Counted from the stretch's first letter, positions 45,835 to 59,900 are shown. The stretch: DNA of 64,000 bases from Pseudomonas soli (GCF_900110655.1 NZ_FOEQ01000002.1:434001-498000), one strand, 5' to 3'. Notes: generated from the letters alone by a model not told the origin. Numbers and translations: made by a program.

Positions 45835-45868
45835 CGTGGGAGCGGGCTTGTCCGCGATAAGGCCACCG
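45835..45868. repeat. REP element after ligA
   Basis: CCGTGGGAGCGGGCTTGTCC followed by GCGATAAGGCC, the same REP family as at 8300, 16000 and 18300. Confidence 0.7.
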
Positions 45869-45871
45869 GCC

Positions 45872-49199
<3,328 letters not shown>

Positions 49200-49404
49200 G
49201 TAATCCCGTGCCTCTATAAAAAATATGCTTGAAAACAAAGGCTTCAAAGGCCTTTAACACGTGGCGCCAACTCTATGTTCTGACAGGCGTTTTACCCACG
49301 CAAAAAACAAGTGACATTAAGCTAGCACGACCAAAGGCAACTTTACACCGTCTGTCGCGTCTGCTGAGGCTTTTGCCTACATGTTCACACCCTTTCTTTA
49401 CCCC

Positions 49405-52400
49405 TTATGCGTCAACCATGGCCATCGCTTCTTCCACATCAACTGCAACAAGGCGTGAACAGCCAGGCTCGTGCATGGTCACCCCCATCAGCTGGTCGGC
49501 CATTTCCATGGCGATCTTGTTGTGGGTGATGTAGATGAACTGCACGGTTTCGCTCATTTCCTTGACCAGGCGCGCATAGCGCCCGACGTTGGCATCGTCC
49601 AAAGGCGCGTCGACCTCGTCGAGCATGCAGAACGGCGCCGGGTTCAGCTTGAAGATGGCGAACACCAGGGCCAGGGCCGTCAGTGCCTTCTCGCCACCGG
49701 ACAGCAGATGGATGGTGCTGTTCTTCTTGCCCGGCGGGCGAGCCATAATCGTCACCCCTGTATCGAGTAGATCTTCGCCCGTCAGTTCCAGATAAGCGCT
49801 GCCACCACCGAAAACTTTTGGGAAAAGTGCCTGTAATCCGGCATTTATCTGATCAAAGGTATCCTTGAAGCGGTTGCGGGTTTCCTTGTCGATCTTGCGG
49901 ATGACGTTTTCCAGGGTCTGCAGTGCCTCGACCAGGTCGGCGTCCTGGGCATCCAGGTAGCGCTTGCGCTCGGACTGCTGCTCGTACTCTTCGATGGCCG
50001 CCAGGTTGATCGCGCCCAGGCGCTGGATACGCGCCTCGACCTGCTCCAGTGCCTGTTCGGTCCCCTGCTCGCTGGCCTCGGCCTCGAGCGTGGCGAGCAC
50101 GCCCTGCAGATCATAGCCGTCGGCGAGCAGTTGCTCCTGCAAGGTCTTTCGCCGCACGTCCAGCCCCTGGGACTCCAGGCGCTGCTGCTCCAGCTGGCCG
50201 CGCAGCAACTGGGCCTGCTGCTCGGCCTGGGTGCGGCGGCGCTCGGCATCGCGCAGTTCGCGGTCTGCCTCGTCCATGTGCAGCCGCGCTTGGCGCATCT
50301 CTTCATCGACGCCCATGCGTCTCTCAAGCAACTCCTCGAGTTTCAGGCGCAACTCTTCGAGCGGTGCCTCGCCCTCCTCGAGATTCAGGTTCAGTTGCTC
50401 CTGACGCTCGTTCAGGCGCGCGGCCTGCTGCTCCAGGCGCTCGAGCGCCTGGCGGGTGGAATCGTGCTGGGCGCGCAACGAGCCCAGGCGCACGGCCAGT
50501 TGATGGGCATGGTCCTTGTGCTGGCGGGCCTCCTGGCGTACCCGGTCGAGGCCTTCGCGCAGGGTGTCGCGGCACGCCATGAGTTGCTCGCGCTGCTCGG
50601 TGTCCTGGGCCATCAGGTCGAGGGATTCCTGCAACAGCAGGCGTGCCTCGCCCAGCTGCTCATGCTCCAGGGCGCGCTGCTCCTGGAGCTCGGCCAGTTC
50701 TTCGTGCAAGCGTCGGCGGCGCAGTTCGAGCTGTTCGGCGCGGGCCCGGCCAGCGGACAGGCGCGCCTTGAGCTCACCGTGCTGGCGGCTCTCGTCCTGG
50801 CTGCGACGGCGCAATTGCTCGCGCTGCTCCTCCAGGTCGAGCTGTTGTTCACGCAGGCGCTGCAGTTGCTCGTCAAGCTGTTCGAGCGACGCCTCCTGCT
50901 CCAGTTGTTCCTGGGCCAGGCGTTCGATTTCCTGGCCCCTGGCCAGCACGCCGCCCTGGGCTTCACCACCGCGGCTGACCCGCAGGAAATGCCGCCCGAC
51001 CCAATATCCGTCGCGGCTGACCAGGCTTTGCCCAGCAGCCAGCGACGCTCGCTGCGCCAACGCCTGCTCCAGCGTTTCAACCGGCCTGACCTGCCCCAGC
51101 CAGGCCGACAGGTCGGCCCGCCCCTCGACCTTGTCGAGCAGGCTGCCGGGAACACGCGGGCCCTCGCCCCCTGCCAGCAGCAGGCGCAGATCGCCCTGCT
51201 CCAGCGCGGCGAAGTCCAGGCCGGCGAAGTCGTCCAGCAGCACTGCCTGCAGGTCGGCGCCAAGCACGGTTTCCACCGCCAGCTCCCAGCCGGGCTCGAC
51301 CCGCAGCCCCTCGGCCAGGCGCGGGCGCTGCTCCAGACCCTGGGCGCGCAGCCAGTCGGCGGCACCCACACCGGGCTCCAGCGCAGCCTGCTGCAAGGCC
51401 TCCAGCGAGGCCAGGCGCCCGCCCAGGCGCTGCAGATCACCCTGCTGTTGCTGTTGCACCTGGCTGGTCTGTTGCAATTGTTCGCGCAACCCTTCCAGGC
51501 GCTCGACCACCTGCTGCTCTTGCAGGTGCAGCTCTTCGAGCAGCAACTCGCTGCTGGCCACTTGCTCGCCCAGATCGGACGTCTCGGTGTCCTGGGTATC
51601 ACCACCGAGCTGCTCGCCCTCCTCGCCCAGCTTGCGCTGGCGCTCGGCCAGGCGCTCCAGGCTGGATTCGAGCTGCGCCAGGCGCGCCTGCTGCACCTCG
51701 GCCTGACGGCGCGGCTCGGCGGAGCGGGTGTTGAAGCCGTCCCACTGCTCCTGCCAGCCATGCATGCCAAGCTCAGCTTCCTCCAAGGTCGCGGCGGCTT
51801 CCTCGGCTGCGGCCAGGGTCAGCTCCTGCTCCGGCTCGAGCATCGCCAGTTCTTCGCCGAGGGTCGCCAGCAAGGTGCGGTCGTGCCCCAGGTGCGATTC
51901 GGTTTCCAGGCGGCTGCGTTCGGCTTCCTTGAGGTCGTCCTGCAATTGGCGCAAGCGCTGCTGGCCATGCTGGATGCTCTGCTCGACGCGAGCGATATCA
52001 CCGGCCACCGAATAGAAGCGGCCCTGCACCTGGTTGAAGCGCTCGGACAACTCATGGTGACCGTCGCGCAGTCGCTCGATGCTGGCGTCGGCGTTGCGCT
52101 GCTCGGCCACCAGCGCCTCGAAGGCGACCTCCTGGTCGCCGATCACCGTCTCACGCTGGCGTACCCGATCATCCAGGTCGCGCCAGCGCAGGGCTGCCAG
52201 GCGTGCCTTGAGCTGACGCTCCTCGGCCTTGTACTCACGGTATTTCTCGGCAGCCTGGGCCTGGCGGTGCAGGCGCTCGATCTGGCGTTCCAGCTCTTCG
52301 CGCAGGTCGGTCAGACGCGCGAGGTTTTCCTGCGTGCGGCGGATGCGGCTCTCGGTCTCGCGGCGACGCTCCTTGTACTTGGAGATGCCCGCCGCTTCCT

Positions 52401-52893
52401 CGATGAAGTTGCGCAGCTCCTCGGGCTTGGCCTCGATCAGCTTGCTGATCATGCCCTGCTCGATGATCGAATAGCTGCGCGGCCCCAGGCCGGTGCCGAG
52501 GAAGATATCGGTGATGTCACGACGCCGGCACTTGGTGCCGTTCAGGTAATAGGTGTTCTGCCCGTCGCGGGTGACCTTGCGGCGGATCGAGATCTCGGCG
52601 TAGGCGGCGTACTCGCCCACCAGGCTGTTGTCGCTGTTGTCGAACACCAGCTCGATGCTGGCCTGGCTGACCGGCTTGCGGCTGGTGGAGCCGTTGAAGA
52701 TGACATCGGTCATCGACTCGCCACGCAGGTTCTTCGCCGAACTCTCGCCCATCACCCAGCGCACCGCGTCGATGATGTTGGATTTACCGCAGCCGTTGGG
52801 GCCGACCACGGCGGCCATGTTGCTGGGGAAGTTGACCGTGGTCGGGTCGACGAACGACTTGAACCCGGCCAGGCGGATGCACTTCAGGCGCAC
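49405..52893 (-). CDS. smc: Chromosome segregation protein SMC
   Basis: 1,162 residues, an ABC-type condensin ATPase. Walker A is G-P-N-G-C-G-K-S-N near residue 32; long coiled coils surround a hinge near 500-670; the C-terminal head has the signature L-S-G-G-E-K-A-L and Walker B C-M-L-D-E-V-D-A. It works with ScpAB to organise the chromosome. The ATG at 52893 lies 4 bp from the end of the GntR gene on the same strand, so the two are co-transcribed. Confidence 0.95.
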   Translation of the reverse strand: MRLKCIRLAGFKSFVDPTTVNFPSNMAAVVGPNGCGKSNIIDAVRWVMGESSAKNLRGESMTDVIFNGSTSRKPVSQASIELVFDNSDNSLVGEYAAYAEISIRRKVTRDGQNTYYLNGTKCRRRDITDIFLGTGLGPRSYSIIEQGMISKLIEAKPEELRNFIEEAAGISKYKERRRETESRIRRTQENLARLTDLREELERQIERLHRQAQAAEKYREYKAEERQLKARLAALRWRDLDDRVRQRETVIGDQEVAFEALVAEQRNADASIERLRDGHHELSERFNQVQGRFYSVAGDIARVEQSIQHGQQRLRQLQDDLKEAERSRLETESHLGHDRTLLATLGEELAMLEPEQELTLAAAEEAAATLEEAELGMHGWQEQWDGFNTRSAEPRRQAEVQQARLAQLESSLERLAERQRKLGEEGEQLGGDTQDTETSDLGEQVASSELLLEELHLQEQQVVERLEGLREQLQQTSQVQQQQQGDLQRLGGRLASLEALQQAALEPGVGAADWLRAQGLEQRPRLAEGLRVEPGWELAVETVLGADLQAVLLDDFAGLDFAALEQGDLRLLLAGGEGPRVPGSLLDKVEGRADLSAWLGQVRPVETLEQALAQRASLAAGQSLVSRDGYWVGRHFLRVSRGGEAQGGVLARGQEIERLAQEQLEQEASLEQLDEQLQRLREQQLDLEEQREQLRRRSQDESRQHGELKARLSAGRARAEQLELRRRRLHEELAELQEQRALEHEQLGEARLLLQESLDLMAQDTEQREQLMACRDTLREGLDRVRQEARQHKDHAHQLAVRLGSLRAQHDSTRQALERLEQQAARLNERQEQLNLNLEEGEAPLEELRLKLEELLERRMGVDEEMRQARLHMDEADRELRDAERRRTQAEQQAQLLRGQLEQQRLESQGLDVRRKTLQEQLLADGYDLQGVLATLEAEASEQGTEQALEQVEARIQRLGAINLAAIEEYEQQSERKRYLDAQDADLVEALQTLENVIRKIDKETRNRFKDTFDQINAGLQALFPKVFGGGSAYLELTGEDLLDTGVTIMARPPGKKNSTIHLLSGGEKALTALALVFAIFKLNPAPFCMLDEVDAPLDDANVGRYARLVKEMSETVQFIYITHNKIAMEMADQLMGVTMHEPGCSRLVAVDVEEAMAMVDA

Positions 52894-52896
52894 CGG

Positions 52897-53556
52897 TCAG
52901 ACTCGCGCCAGCGCCGCCAGAACCAGTTCGCAACTGCGCTGGCAATAGGCGGTGAGCACCTCGCGGATGCGCGGCAGGTCGCGGGCGACCACGGCTTCGA
53001 GCAGGCGGGCGAACAGCTCCAGGTAATCGACCATGTTGGCCTGGCGCTGGTCCAGGGCCAGGTAGTAGGCGCGGCTCATGGCTGGTTGCAGGTTCTCGAC
53101 GGTTTCCTGCAGGTACGGGTTGTTGGCGAATGGATAGGCGGCGCGCATCACCGCGAAGCTGTCGCCGACGAAGGCCTTGATGTCCTTGCCGGCATGGGCC
53201 TGCTTGAGGCGCTGCTGGATGTCCAGGAACGGGCGCAGGTCGCCCTCGGTGCGCCAATGCTGGGCAACGGCATTGCCCAACAGGATGTAGAACTCGCCCA
53301 TCAGGGCGCACAGGCTGCGCACGCTGTTCTCGTCGAGTTCGGTCACATGGGCGCCGCGGCGCGGCAGGATGGCCACCAGGTGCCGGCGCTCGAGGATGAG
53401 CAGCGCCTCGCGCACCGAACCGCGGCTGACGTTGAGGGCCTGGGTGACCTTCTGCTCCTGGATGCGCTCGCCGGGTGCGAGTTCGCCGCGGATGATCCGC
53501 TCGGCCAGGTAGTGGGCAATTTGCTCGGAGAGGCTGTCCGGCGCCTTGAACGTCAT
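52897..53556 (-). CDS. GntR family regulator (FadR/FCD type)
   Basis: 219 residues. An N-terminal winged HTH (V-T-Q-A-L-N-V-S-R-G-S-V-R-E-A-L) and an FCD ligand domain with His/Asp residues. It faces the xdh genes across a 272-bp gap that contains two TGACC-N4-GGTCA dyads, so it is a candidate xdh regulator. It is also co-directional with smc, which is odd for a pathway regulator. The ATG at 53556 (MTFKAPDSL) is chosen. Confidence 0.87.
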   Translation of the reverse strand: MTFKAPDSLSEQIAHYLAERIIRGELAPGERIQEQKVTQALNVSRGSVREALLILERRHLVAILPRRGAHVTELDENSVRSLCALMGEFYILLGNAVAQHWRTEGDLRPFLDIQQRLKQAHAGKDIKAFVGDSFAVMRAAYPFANNPYLQETVENLQPAMSRAYYLALDQRQANMVDYLELFARLLEAVVARDLPRIREVLTAYCQRSCELVLAALARV

Positions 53557-53736
53557 GGTTTTCCTTCGCAATCTGGGTAGCTGTGCACAAGGACGCGATT
53601 GTAGCGCACTTGCCAGGCGCTCGCGCAGCGGGACTGCGTGCTTTGTGCGACTGGCGGGTCAACTTTCCTGCACGGCGCGAACTATGCTTTGGAAAAGGCT
53701 CGATGAGGCGGTCAGGAAGGCCTTCGTGCAAATTCT

Positions 53737-53773
53737 TGACCTTTGGGTCAGAAAATTATTGACCCAGAGGTCA
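53737..53773 (+). promoter_or_regulatory. Two operator dyads and promoter of xdhA
   Basis: TGACC-TTTG-GGTCA (53737-53750) and TGACC-CAGA-GGTCA (53760-53773) have centres 23 bp apart. The second overlaps the -35 element TTGACC (53759-53764), which pairs with TAGAGT (53783-53788) at 18-bp spacing. A repressor bound here would block xdhA. A similar dyad lies before the purine permease gene at 61741. Confidence 0.65.
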
Positions 53774-53828
53774 GCCGTTGCTTAGAGTCCGCCGGAACAA
53801 CAATAAAACCATTGCGAGGCCCTCCCCC

Positions 53829-55283
53829 GTGATCCAGTTTCTCGTCAACCAGGAGCTGCGCAGCGAGCACGCCCTGGACCCGAACATGACGGTGCTGCAA
53901 TACCTGCGCGAGCACCTGGGCAAACCCGGCACCAAGGAAGGCTGCGCCAGTGGCGACTGCGGTGCCTGCACCGTGGCTGTCGGCGAACTTGTGCAGGACG
54001 ACAAGGGCGGCGACAGCATCCGCTACCGCAGCCTCAACTCGTGCCTGACCTTTGTCTCTTCCCTGCACGGCAAGCAACTGATCAGCGTAGAGGGCCTCAA
54101 GCACCAGGGCGAACTGCACAGCGTGCAAAAGGCCATGGCCGACTGCCATGGTTCGCAATGCGGCTTCTGCACGCCCGGTTTCGTCATGTCGCTGTTCGCC
54201 CTGCAGAAGAACAGCCAAGGCCACGACCTGCACCAGGCCCAGGAGGCCCTGGCCGGCAACCTGTGCCGCTGCACCGGCTACCGGCCGATCCTCGAGGCCG
54301 CCGAGCAGAGCTGCGCACGCCCCTGCCGCGACCAGTTCGACGCCCAGCAGGCACAGACCATCGCCCGCCTCAAGGCCATCGCCCCGCAACAGACCGGCGA
54401 GCTCAACAGTGGCGACAAGCGCTGCCTGGTGCCACTGACCGTGGCCGATCTGGCCGACCTGTATAGCTCGCACCCCGAGGCACGCCTGCTGGCCGGCGGG
54501 ACCGACCTAGCGCTGGAAGTCACCCAGTTCCACCGCACCCTGCCGGTGATGATCTACGTCGGCCATGTCGCCGAGCTCAAGCGCATCGACAAGACCGCCA
54601 GCCACCTGGAGATCGGCGCCGCGACCCCGCTGACCGACTGCTACACCGCACTCAACGAGGAATACCCCGACTTCGGCGACCTGCTGCACCGCTTCGCCTC
54701 GCTGCAGATCCGCAACCAGGGCACCTTGGGTGGCAATATCGGCAACGCCTCGCCGATCGGTGACTCGCCACCTCTGTTGATCGCCCTCGACGCACAGATC
54801 GTCCTACGCCAGGGCGAGCGCCAGCGCACCCTGGCGCTGGAAGACTACTTCATCGACTACCGCATCACTGCACGCCAGGACAGCGAGTTCATCGAGAAGA
54901 TCATCGTGCCGCGCGCAAGCAACGACTGGGCCTTCCGCGCCTACAAGGTGTCCAAGCGCCTGGACGACGATATTTCCGCGGTGTGCGCGGCGTTCAACCT
55001 GAGCATCGAGAACGGTGTGGTCAGCGGCGTGCGCATCGCCTTTGGCGGCATGGCGGCAATCCCGAAACGCGCCCGCGCCTGCGAAGCCGCGCTGCGCGGC
55101 AAGCCCTGGAACCAGGCCAGCGTCGAACGCGCCTGCCAGGCCCTGGCCGAGGACTTCACCCCGCTCAGCGACTTCCGCGCCAGCCGCGAGTACCGCCTGC
55201 TGACCGCGCAGAACCTGCTGCGCAAGTACTTCATCGAACTGCAAACGCCGCATATCAAAACCCGGGTGACCGCCTATGTCTAA
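53829..55283 (+). CDS. xdhA: Xanthine dehydrogenase small subunit
   Basis: 484 residues. Two 2Fe-2S clusters, C-A-S-G-D-C-G-A-C-T and C-G-F-C-T-P-G-F with C-R-C-T-G-Y, lie in the first 150 residues; the FAD domain has L-L-A-G-G-T-D and L-G-G-N-I-G-N-A. It carries electrons from the molybdenum centre of XdhB to NAD. The start is a GTG at 53829 by family match; the ribosome site is weak. It overlaps xdhB by 8 bp. Confidence 0.94.
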   Translation: MIQFLVNQELRSEHALDPNMTVLQYLREHLGKPGTKEGCASGDCGACTVAVGELVQDDKGGDSIRYRSLNSCLTFVSSLHGKQLISVEGLKHQGELHSVQKAMADCHGSQCGFCTPGFVMSLFALQKNSQGHDLHQAQEALAGNLCRCTGYRPILEAAEQSCARPCRDQFDAQQAQTIARLKAIAPQQTGELNSGDKRCLVPLTVADLADLYSSHPEARLLAGGTDLALEVTQFHRTLPVMIYVGHVAELKRIDKTASHLEIGAATPLTDCYTALNEEYPDFGDLLHRFASLQIRNQGTLGGNIGNASPIGDSPPLLIALDAQIVLRQGERQRTLALEDYFIDYRITARQDSEFIEKIIVPRASNDWAFRAYKVSKRLDDDISAVCAAFNLSIENGVVSGVRIAFGGMAAIPKRARACEAALRGKPWNQASVERACQALAEDFTPLSDFRASREYRLLTAQNLLRKYFIELQTPHIKTRVTAYV

Positions 55284-57675
55284 CCATCACGCCGTCAAGA
55301 GCCAGGCCGAGATGGCCGCACTGTTCAGCCAGGACCTGACCACCGGGGTCGGCCGCAGCCTCAAGCACGACAGCGCCGACAAGCACGTGGCCGGCGAGGC
55401 GGTGTACATCGACGACCGCCTGGAATTCCCCAACCAGCTTCACGTCTATGCACGCACCGCCGACCGCGCCCATGCGCGCATCCTGCGCATCGACACCACG
55501 CCCTGCTACCAGTTCGAAGGCGTGCGCATCGCCATCACCCATGAGGACATCCCGGGGCTCAAGGATATCGGCCCAGTGGTGGCTGGCGACCCGTTGCTGG
55601 CCATCGACAAGGTCGAGTTCTTCGGCCAGCCGGTGCTCGCGGTTGCCGCCTGCGACCTTGAGACCGCCAGGCGCGCCGCCATGGCCGCCATCATCGAGTA
55701 CGAAGACCTGGAGCCGGTGCTCGACGTGGTCGAGGCCCTGCGCAAGAAGCACTTCGTGCTCGACAGCCACACCCACCAGCGCGGCGACTCGGCTGCTGCA
55801 TTGGCCACTGCCCCGCACCGTATCCAGGGCACCCTGCACATCGGCGGCCAGGAACACTTCTACCTGGAGACCCAGATCAGCTCGGTGATGCCCGGCGAAG
55901 ATGGCGGCATGATCGTCTACTGCTCGACGCAGAACCCCACCGAGGTGCAGAAGCTGGTGGCCGAGGTGCTCGACGTGCCGATGCACAAGATCGTCGTCGA
56001 CATGCGCCGCATGGGTGGCGGTTTCGGCGGCAAGGAAACCCAGGCCGCCAGCCCCGCGTGCCTGTGCGCGGTGATCGCGCGCCTGACCGGCCAGCCAACC
56101 AAGATGCGCCTGCCGCGGGTCGAAGACATGACAATGACCGGCAAGCGTCACCCGTTCTACGTGGAATACGACGTCGGCTTCGACGACAGCGGCCGCCTGC
56201 ACGGGATCAATTTCGACCTGGCCGGCAACTGCGGCTACTCGCCGGACCTGTCCGGCTCGATCGTCGACCGCGCCATGTTCCACTCCGACAACGCCTACTA
56301 CCTGGGCGATGCCACGGTGCACGGCCACCGCTGCAAGACCAACACGGCCTCCAACACTGCCTACCGCGGCTTCGGCGGCCCGCAGGGGATGGTCGCCATC
56401 GAGCAGGTGATGGACCATATCGCCCGTCACCTGGCCCTCGACCCGCTGGCGGTGCGCAAGGCCAACTACTACGGCAAGACCGAACGTAACGTCACCCACT
56501 ACTACCAGACCGTCGAGCACAACATGCTCGAGGAGATGACCGCAGAGCTCGAGGCCAGCAGCGACTACCATGAGCGCCGCGAGTCGATCCGCCGTTTCAA
56601 CGCCAACAGCCCGGTGCTGAAAAAAGGCCTGGCGCTGACCCCGGTGAAGTTCGGCATCTCGTTCACCGCCACCTTCCTCAACCAGGCAGGTGCCTTGATC
56701 CACATCTACACCGACGGCAGCATCCACCTCAACCACGGCGGCACCGAGATGGGCCAAGGCCTGAACACCAAGGTCGCGCAGGTGGTGGCGCAGGTGTTCC
56801 AGGTCGACTTCAATCGTATCCAGATCACCGCGACCAATACCGACAAGGTGCCCAACACCTCACCGACAGCCGCGTCCAGCGGCGCCGACCTGAACGGCAA
56901 GGCAGCGCAGAACGCCGCCGAGATCCTCAAGAAGCGCCTGACAGAGTTCGCCGCCCGGCACTACAACGTCACCGAGGAAGACGTCGAGTTCCGCAACGGC
57001 CATGTGCGCGTGCGCGAGCAGATCGTCAGCTTCGAGCAGTTGGTGCAGCAGGCATACTTCGCCCAGGTATCGCTGTCGACCACCGGTTTCTACCGTACGC
57101 CGAAGATTTTCTACGACCGCAACCAGGCCCGTGGCCGCCCGTTCTACTACTTCGCCTTCGGCGCCGCCTGCGTGGAGGTTATCGTCGATACCCTCACCGG
57201 TGAATACAAGATGCTGCGCGCCGACATCCTGCATGACGTGGGCGACTCGCTGAACCCGGCCATCGACATCGGCCAGGTGGAGGGTGGTTTCGTCCAGGGC
57301 ATGGGCTGGCTGACCACCGAGGAACTGGTGTGGAACGCCAAGGGCAAGCTGATGACCAACGGCCCGGCCAGCTACAAGATCCCGGCAGTGGCCGACATGC
57401 CGATCGACATGCGCGTCAAGCTGGTGGAAAACCGCAAGAACCCCGAGGACACCGTGTTCCATTCCAAGGCCGTGGGCGAGCCGCCGTTCATGCTCGGCAT
57501 TGCCGCCTGGTGCGCGATCAAGGACGCAGTGGCGAGCATCGCCGACTACCGCGTGCAGCCGAACATCGACGCGCCATCGACGCCGGAGCGAGTGTTGTGG
57601 GGTTGCGAGCAGATGCGCAAGGCGGTGGCTGCGGCGCAGCCTGCCGAACAGCAACTGGAACCTGTGACGCACTGA
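55276..57675 (+). CDS. xdhB: Xanthine dehydrogenase large (molybdopterin) subunit
   Basis: 799 residues. Oxidises hypoxanthine and xanthine to urate at the molybdopterin site. Visible motifs are G-G-F-G-G-K-E, A-Y-R-G-F-G-G-P-Q-G, the substrate-binding G-T-E-M-G-Q-G and the catalytic glutamate segment V-G-E-P-P-F near the end. A strong hairpin after the stop separates it from xdhC. Confidence 0.95.
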   Translation: MSNHHAVKSQAEMAALFSQDLTTGVGRSLKHDSADKHVAGEAVYIDDRLEFPNQLHVYARTADRAHARILRIDTTPCYQFEGVRIAITHEDIPGLKDIGPVVAGDPLLAIDKVEFFGQPVLAVAACDLETARRAAMAAIIEYEDLEPVLDVVEALRKKHFVLDSHTHQRGDSAAALATAPHRIQGTLHIGGQEHFYLETQISSVMPGEDGGMIVYCSTQNPTEVQKLVAEVLDVPMHKIVVDMRRMGGGFGGKETQAASPACLCAVIARLTGQPTKMRLPRVEDMTMTGKRHPFYVEYDVGFDDSGRLHGINFDLAGNCGYSPDLSGSIVDRAMFHSDNAYYLGDATVHGHRCKTNTASNTAYRGFGGPQGMVAIEQVMDHIARHLALDPLAVRKANYYGKTERNVTHYYQTVEHNMLEEMTAELEASSDYHERRESIRRFNANSPVLKKGLALTPVKFGISFTATFLNQAGALIHIYTDGSIHLNHGGTEMGQGLNTKVAQVVAQVFQVDFNRIQITATNTDKVPNTSPTAASSGADLNGKAAQNAAEILKKRLTEFAARHYNVTEEDVEFRNGHVRVREQIVSFEQLVQQAYFAQVSLSTTGFYRTPKIFYDRNQARGRPFYYFAFGAACVEVIVDTLTGEYKMLRADILHDVGDSLNPAIDIGQVEGGFVQGMGWLTTEELVWNAKGKLMTNGPASYKIPAVADMPIDMRVKLVENRKNPEDTVFHSKAVGEPPFMLGIAAWCAIKDAVASIADYRVQPNIDAPSTPERVLWGCEQMRKAVAAAQPAEQQLEPVTH

Positions 57676-57684
57676 CGCCACGCT

Positions 57685-57719
57685 CCCTGTAGACGCGACC
57701 TTGCGTTGCGCCTACAGGG
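57685..57719. terminator. Hairpin between xdhB and xdhC
   Basis: CCCTGTAG and CTACAGGG arms, extended by CGC/GCG inside with one mismatch. It has no T-run, so it may stabilise the xdhAB mRNA or attenuate xdhC. Confidence 0.5.
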
Positions 57720-57739
57720 GACCGAGGAGGACTGAAGAC

Positions 57740-58585
57740 ATGCATCAATGGATCAACGCCCTCGCCGACCACCAAGCCCGTGGCGAACCCTGCGTGTTGG
57801 TGACCATCATCGAGGAGCGCGGCTCCACTCCGCGCAACGCCGGCTCGAAAATGGTAGTCAGCACCAGCGCGCTGTACGACACCATCGGCGGCGGCCACCT
57901 GGAGTTCAAGGCCCTGCACATCGCCCGGCAGATGCTCGCGGAACACCGCAGCACCCCGCATCTGGAGCGCTTCAGCCTCGGCGCCAGCCTCGGCCAGTGC
58001 TGCGGCGGCGCCACCGTGCTGCTGTTCGAGCCGATGAGTGGCGTGCAGGCCGAGATCGCCGTGTTCGGCGCGGGCCATGTCGGCCGCGCTCTGGTACCCT
58101 TGCTCGCCGCGCTGCCCTGCCGGGTGCGCTGGATCGATTCGCGCGAGCAGGAATTCCCCGCGCTCATCCCCGACGGGGTGAGCAAGATCGTCAGCGAAGA
58201 GCCGGTCGACGAAGTCGCCGACCTGCCCGCCGGCAGCTACTGCATCGTCATGACCCATAACCACCAGCTGGACCTGGAGCTGACCGCCGCGATCCTCAAG
58301 CGCAACGACTTCACCTGGTTCGGCCTGATCGGTTCGAAGACCAAGCGCGTCAAGTTCGAGCACCGCCTGCGCGAGCGCGGCTTCGAAGACGCGCTGATGG
58401 CGCGCATGCGCTGCCCGATGGGCCTGGCCGAGGTCAAGGGCAAGCTGCCGATCGAGATCGCCGTGTCCATCGCCGCCGAAATCATTGCCACCTACAACGC
58501 CTGCTTCGGCCAGCACGACGCTGCCGCCAATTCAGGCCCCATCGCCCAGTTGCTGCCGTCCTCGCGACGCAGCCAGACCCTTTGA
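57740..58585 (+). CDS. xdhC: Xanthine dehydrogenase accessory protein XdhC
   Basis: 281 residues. Binds and matures the molybdenum cofactor for XdhB. The XdhC/CoxI N-terminal G-S-T-P-R-N-A-G-S-K-M and C-C-G-G-A segments and a C-terminal Rossmann domain (V-F-G-A-G-H-V-G-R-A) are visible. The ATG at 57740 (MHQWINAL) follows GAGGAGG. Confidence 0.93.
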   Translation: MHQWINALADHQARGEPCVLVTIIEERGSTPRNAGSKMVVSTSALYDTIGGGHLEFKALHIARQMLAEHRSTPHLERFSLGASLGQCCGGATVLLFEPMSGVQAEIAVFGAGHVGRALVPLLAALPCRVRWIDSREQEFPALIPDGVSKIVSEEPVDEVADLPAGSYCIVMTHNHQLDLELTAAILKRNDFTWFGLIGSKTKRVKFEHRLRERGFEDALMARMRCPMGLAEVKGKLPIEIAVSIAAEIIATYNACFGQHDAAANSGPIAQLLPSSRRSQTL

Positions 58586-58595
58586 CGAGAGCCCC

Positions 58596-59900
58596 ATGAG
58601 CGCAACCCGCAAAGCCTACCGAGCCGCCATCCTGCACAGCATCGCCGACCCCGCCGAGGTCGGCCTGGAGGCGTCCTGCGAATACTATGAAGACGGCCTG
58701 CTGGTAGTCGACGGCGGCCGCATCAGCGCCCTGGGCCATGCCAGCGAGCTGCTGCCGACCCTCGACGCTGACATCCCGGTGCAACACTACCAGGACGCCC
58801 TGATCACTCCGGGCTTCATCGACACCCATATCCACTTCCCGCAGACCGGCATGATCGGCTCCTATGGCGAACAGCTGCTGGACTGGCTGAACACCTACAC
58901 CTTCCCCTGCGAAAAGCAGTTCGCCGACAAGGCCCACGCCGACCAGGTGGCGAAGATCTTCCTCGCCGAACTGCTGCGCAACGGCACCACCACCGCGCTG
59001 GTGTTCGGCAGCGTGCACCCCGAGTCGGTCAACGCCCTGTTCGAGGAGGCCGAGCGCCTGGACCTGCGCATGATCGCCGGCAAGGTGATGATGGACCGCA
59101 ACGCGCCCGACTACCTGACCGACACCGCCGAGTCCAGCTACCGCGACAGCAAGATGTTGATCGAGCGCTGGCACGGCAAGGGCCGCCTGCACTACGCGGT
59201 CACCCCCCGCTTCGCGCCGACCAGCACGCCGGAACAGTTGAGCGTGGCCGGTCAGTTGCTCAAGGAGCACCCGGGCGTGTACATGCACACTCACCTGTCG
59301 GAGAACCTCAAGGAAATCGACTGGGTCAAGGAACTGTTCCCCGAGCAGAAAGGCTACCTTGACGTCTACGACCACTTCGAGCTGCTCGGCGAGCGCTCGG
59401 TGTTCGCCCACGGCGTGCACCTGTGCGACGACGAGTGCCAGCGCCTGGCCGAAACCGGTTCGGCCATCGCCTTCTGCCCGACCTCCAACCTGTTCCTCGG
59501 CAGCGGCCTGTTCAACCTGCCCCAGGCCGAGCGCTTCAAGGTCAACGTCGGCCTGGGCACCGATGTCGGCGCCGGCACCAGCTTCTCTCTGCTCAACACC
59601 CTCAACGAGGCGTACAAGGTGATGCAGCTGCAAGGCGCGCGCCTGCACCCGTACAAGTCGCTGTACCTGGCTACCCTAGGCGGCGCCCGCGCCCTGCGCC
59701 TGGACGACCGCATCGGCAGCCTGCGCCCGGGCAATGACGCCGACTTCGTGGTGCTCGACTACAAGGCCACCCCGTTGTTGGACTACCGTCTGCAGCAGTC
59801 GAAGAGCATCGAGGAGACCTTGTTCGTGCTCACCACCCTGGGCGACGACCGCACCGTGCGTGAAACCTACGCCGCCGGGCGTTGCGTGCACCAGCGCTAA
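58596..59900 (+). CDS. guaD: Guanine deaminase
   Basis: 434 residues, amidohydrolase fold. Converts guanine to xanthine, the XdhAB substrate. Metal ligands are in [10 protein letters not shown], the H-T-H-L-S-E segment near residue 230, H-G-V-H-L and the Asp of G-L-G-T-D-V. The ATG at 58596 (MSATRKAYR) follows an AGAG site, 10 bp after xdhC. It overlaps the convergent aqpZ end by four bases. Confidence 0.95.
   Translation: MSATRKAYRAAILHSIADPAEVGLEASCEYYEDGLLVVDGGRISALGHASELLPTLDADIPVQHYQDALITPGFIDTHIHFPQTGMIGSYGEQLLDWLNTYTFPCEKQFADKAHADQVAKIFLAELLRNGTTTALVFGSVHPESVNALFEEAERLDLRMIAGKVMMDRNAPDYLTDTAESSYRDSKMLIERWHGKGRLHYAVTPRFAPTSTPEQLSVAGQLLKEHPGVYMHTHLSENLKEIDWVKELFPEQKGYLDVYDHFELLGERSVFAHGVHLCDDECQRLAETGSAIAFCPTSNLFLGSGLFNLPQAERFKVNVGLGTDVGAGTSFSLLNTLNEAYKVMQLQGARLHPYKSLYLATLGGARALRLDDRIGSLRPGNDADFVVLDYKATPLLDYRLQQSKSIEETLFVLTTLGDDRTVRETYAAGRCVHQR

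Noticed and set aside
50131..53580. 1,149-codon plus-strand open frame opposite smc
   Set aside because: Leucine/glutamine-rich mirror of the SMC coiled coil; smc has intact Walker and signature motifs.
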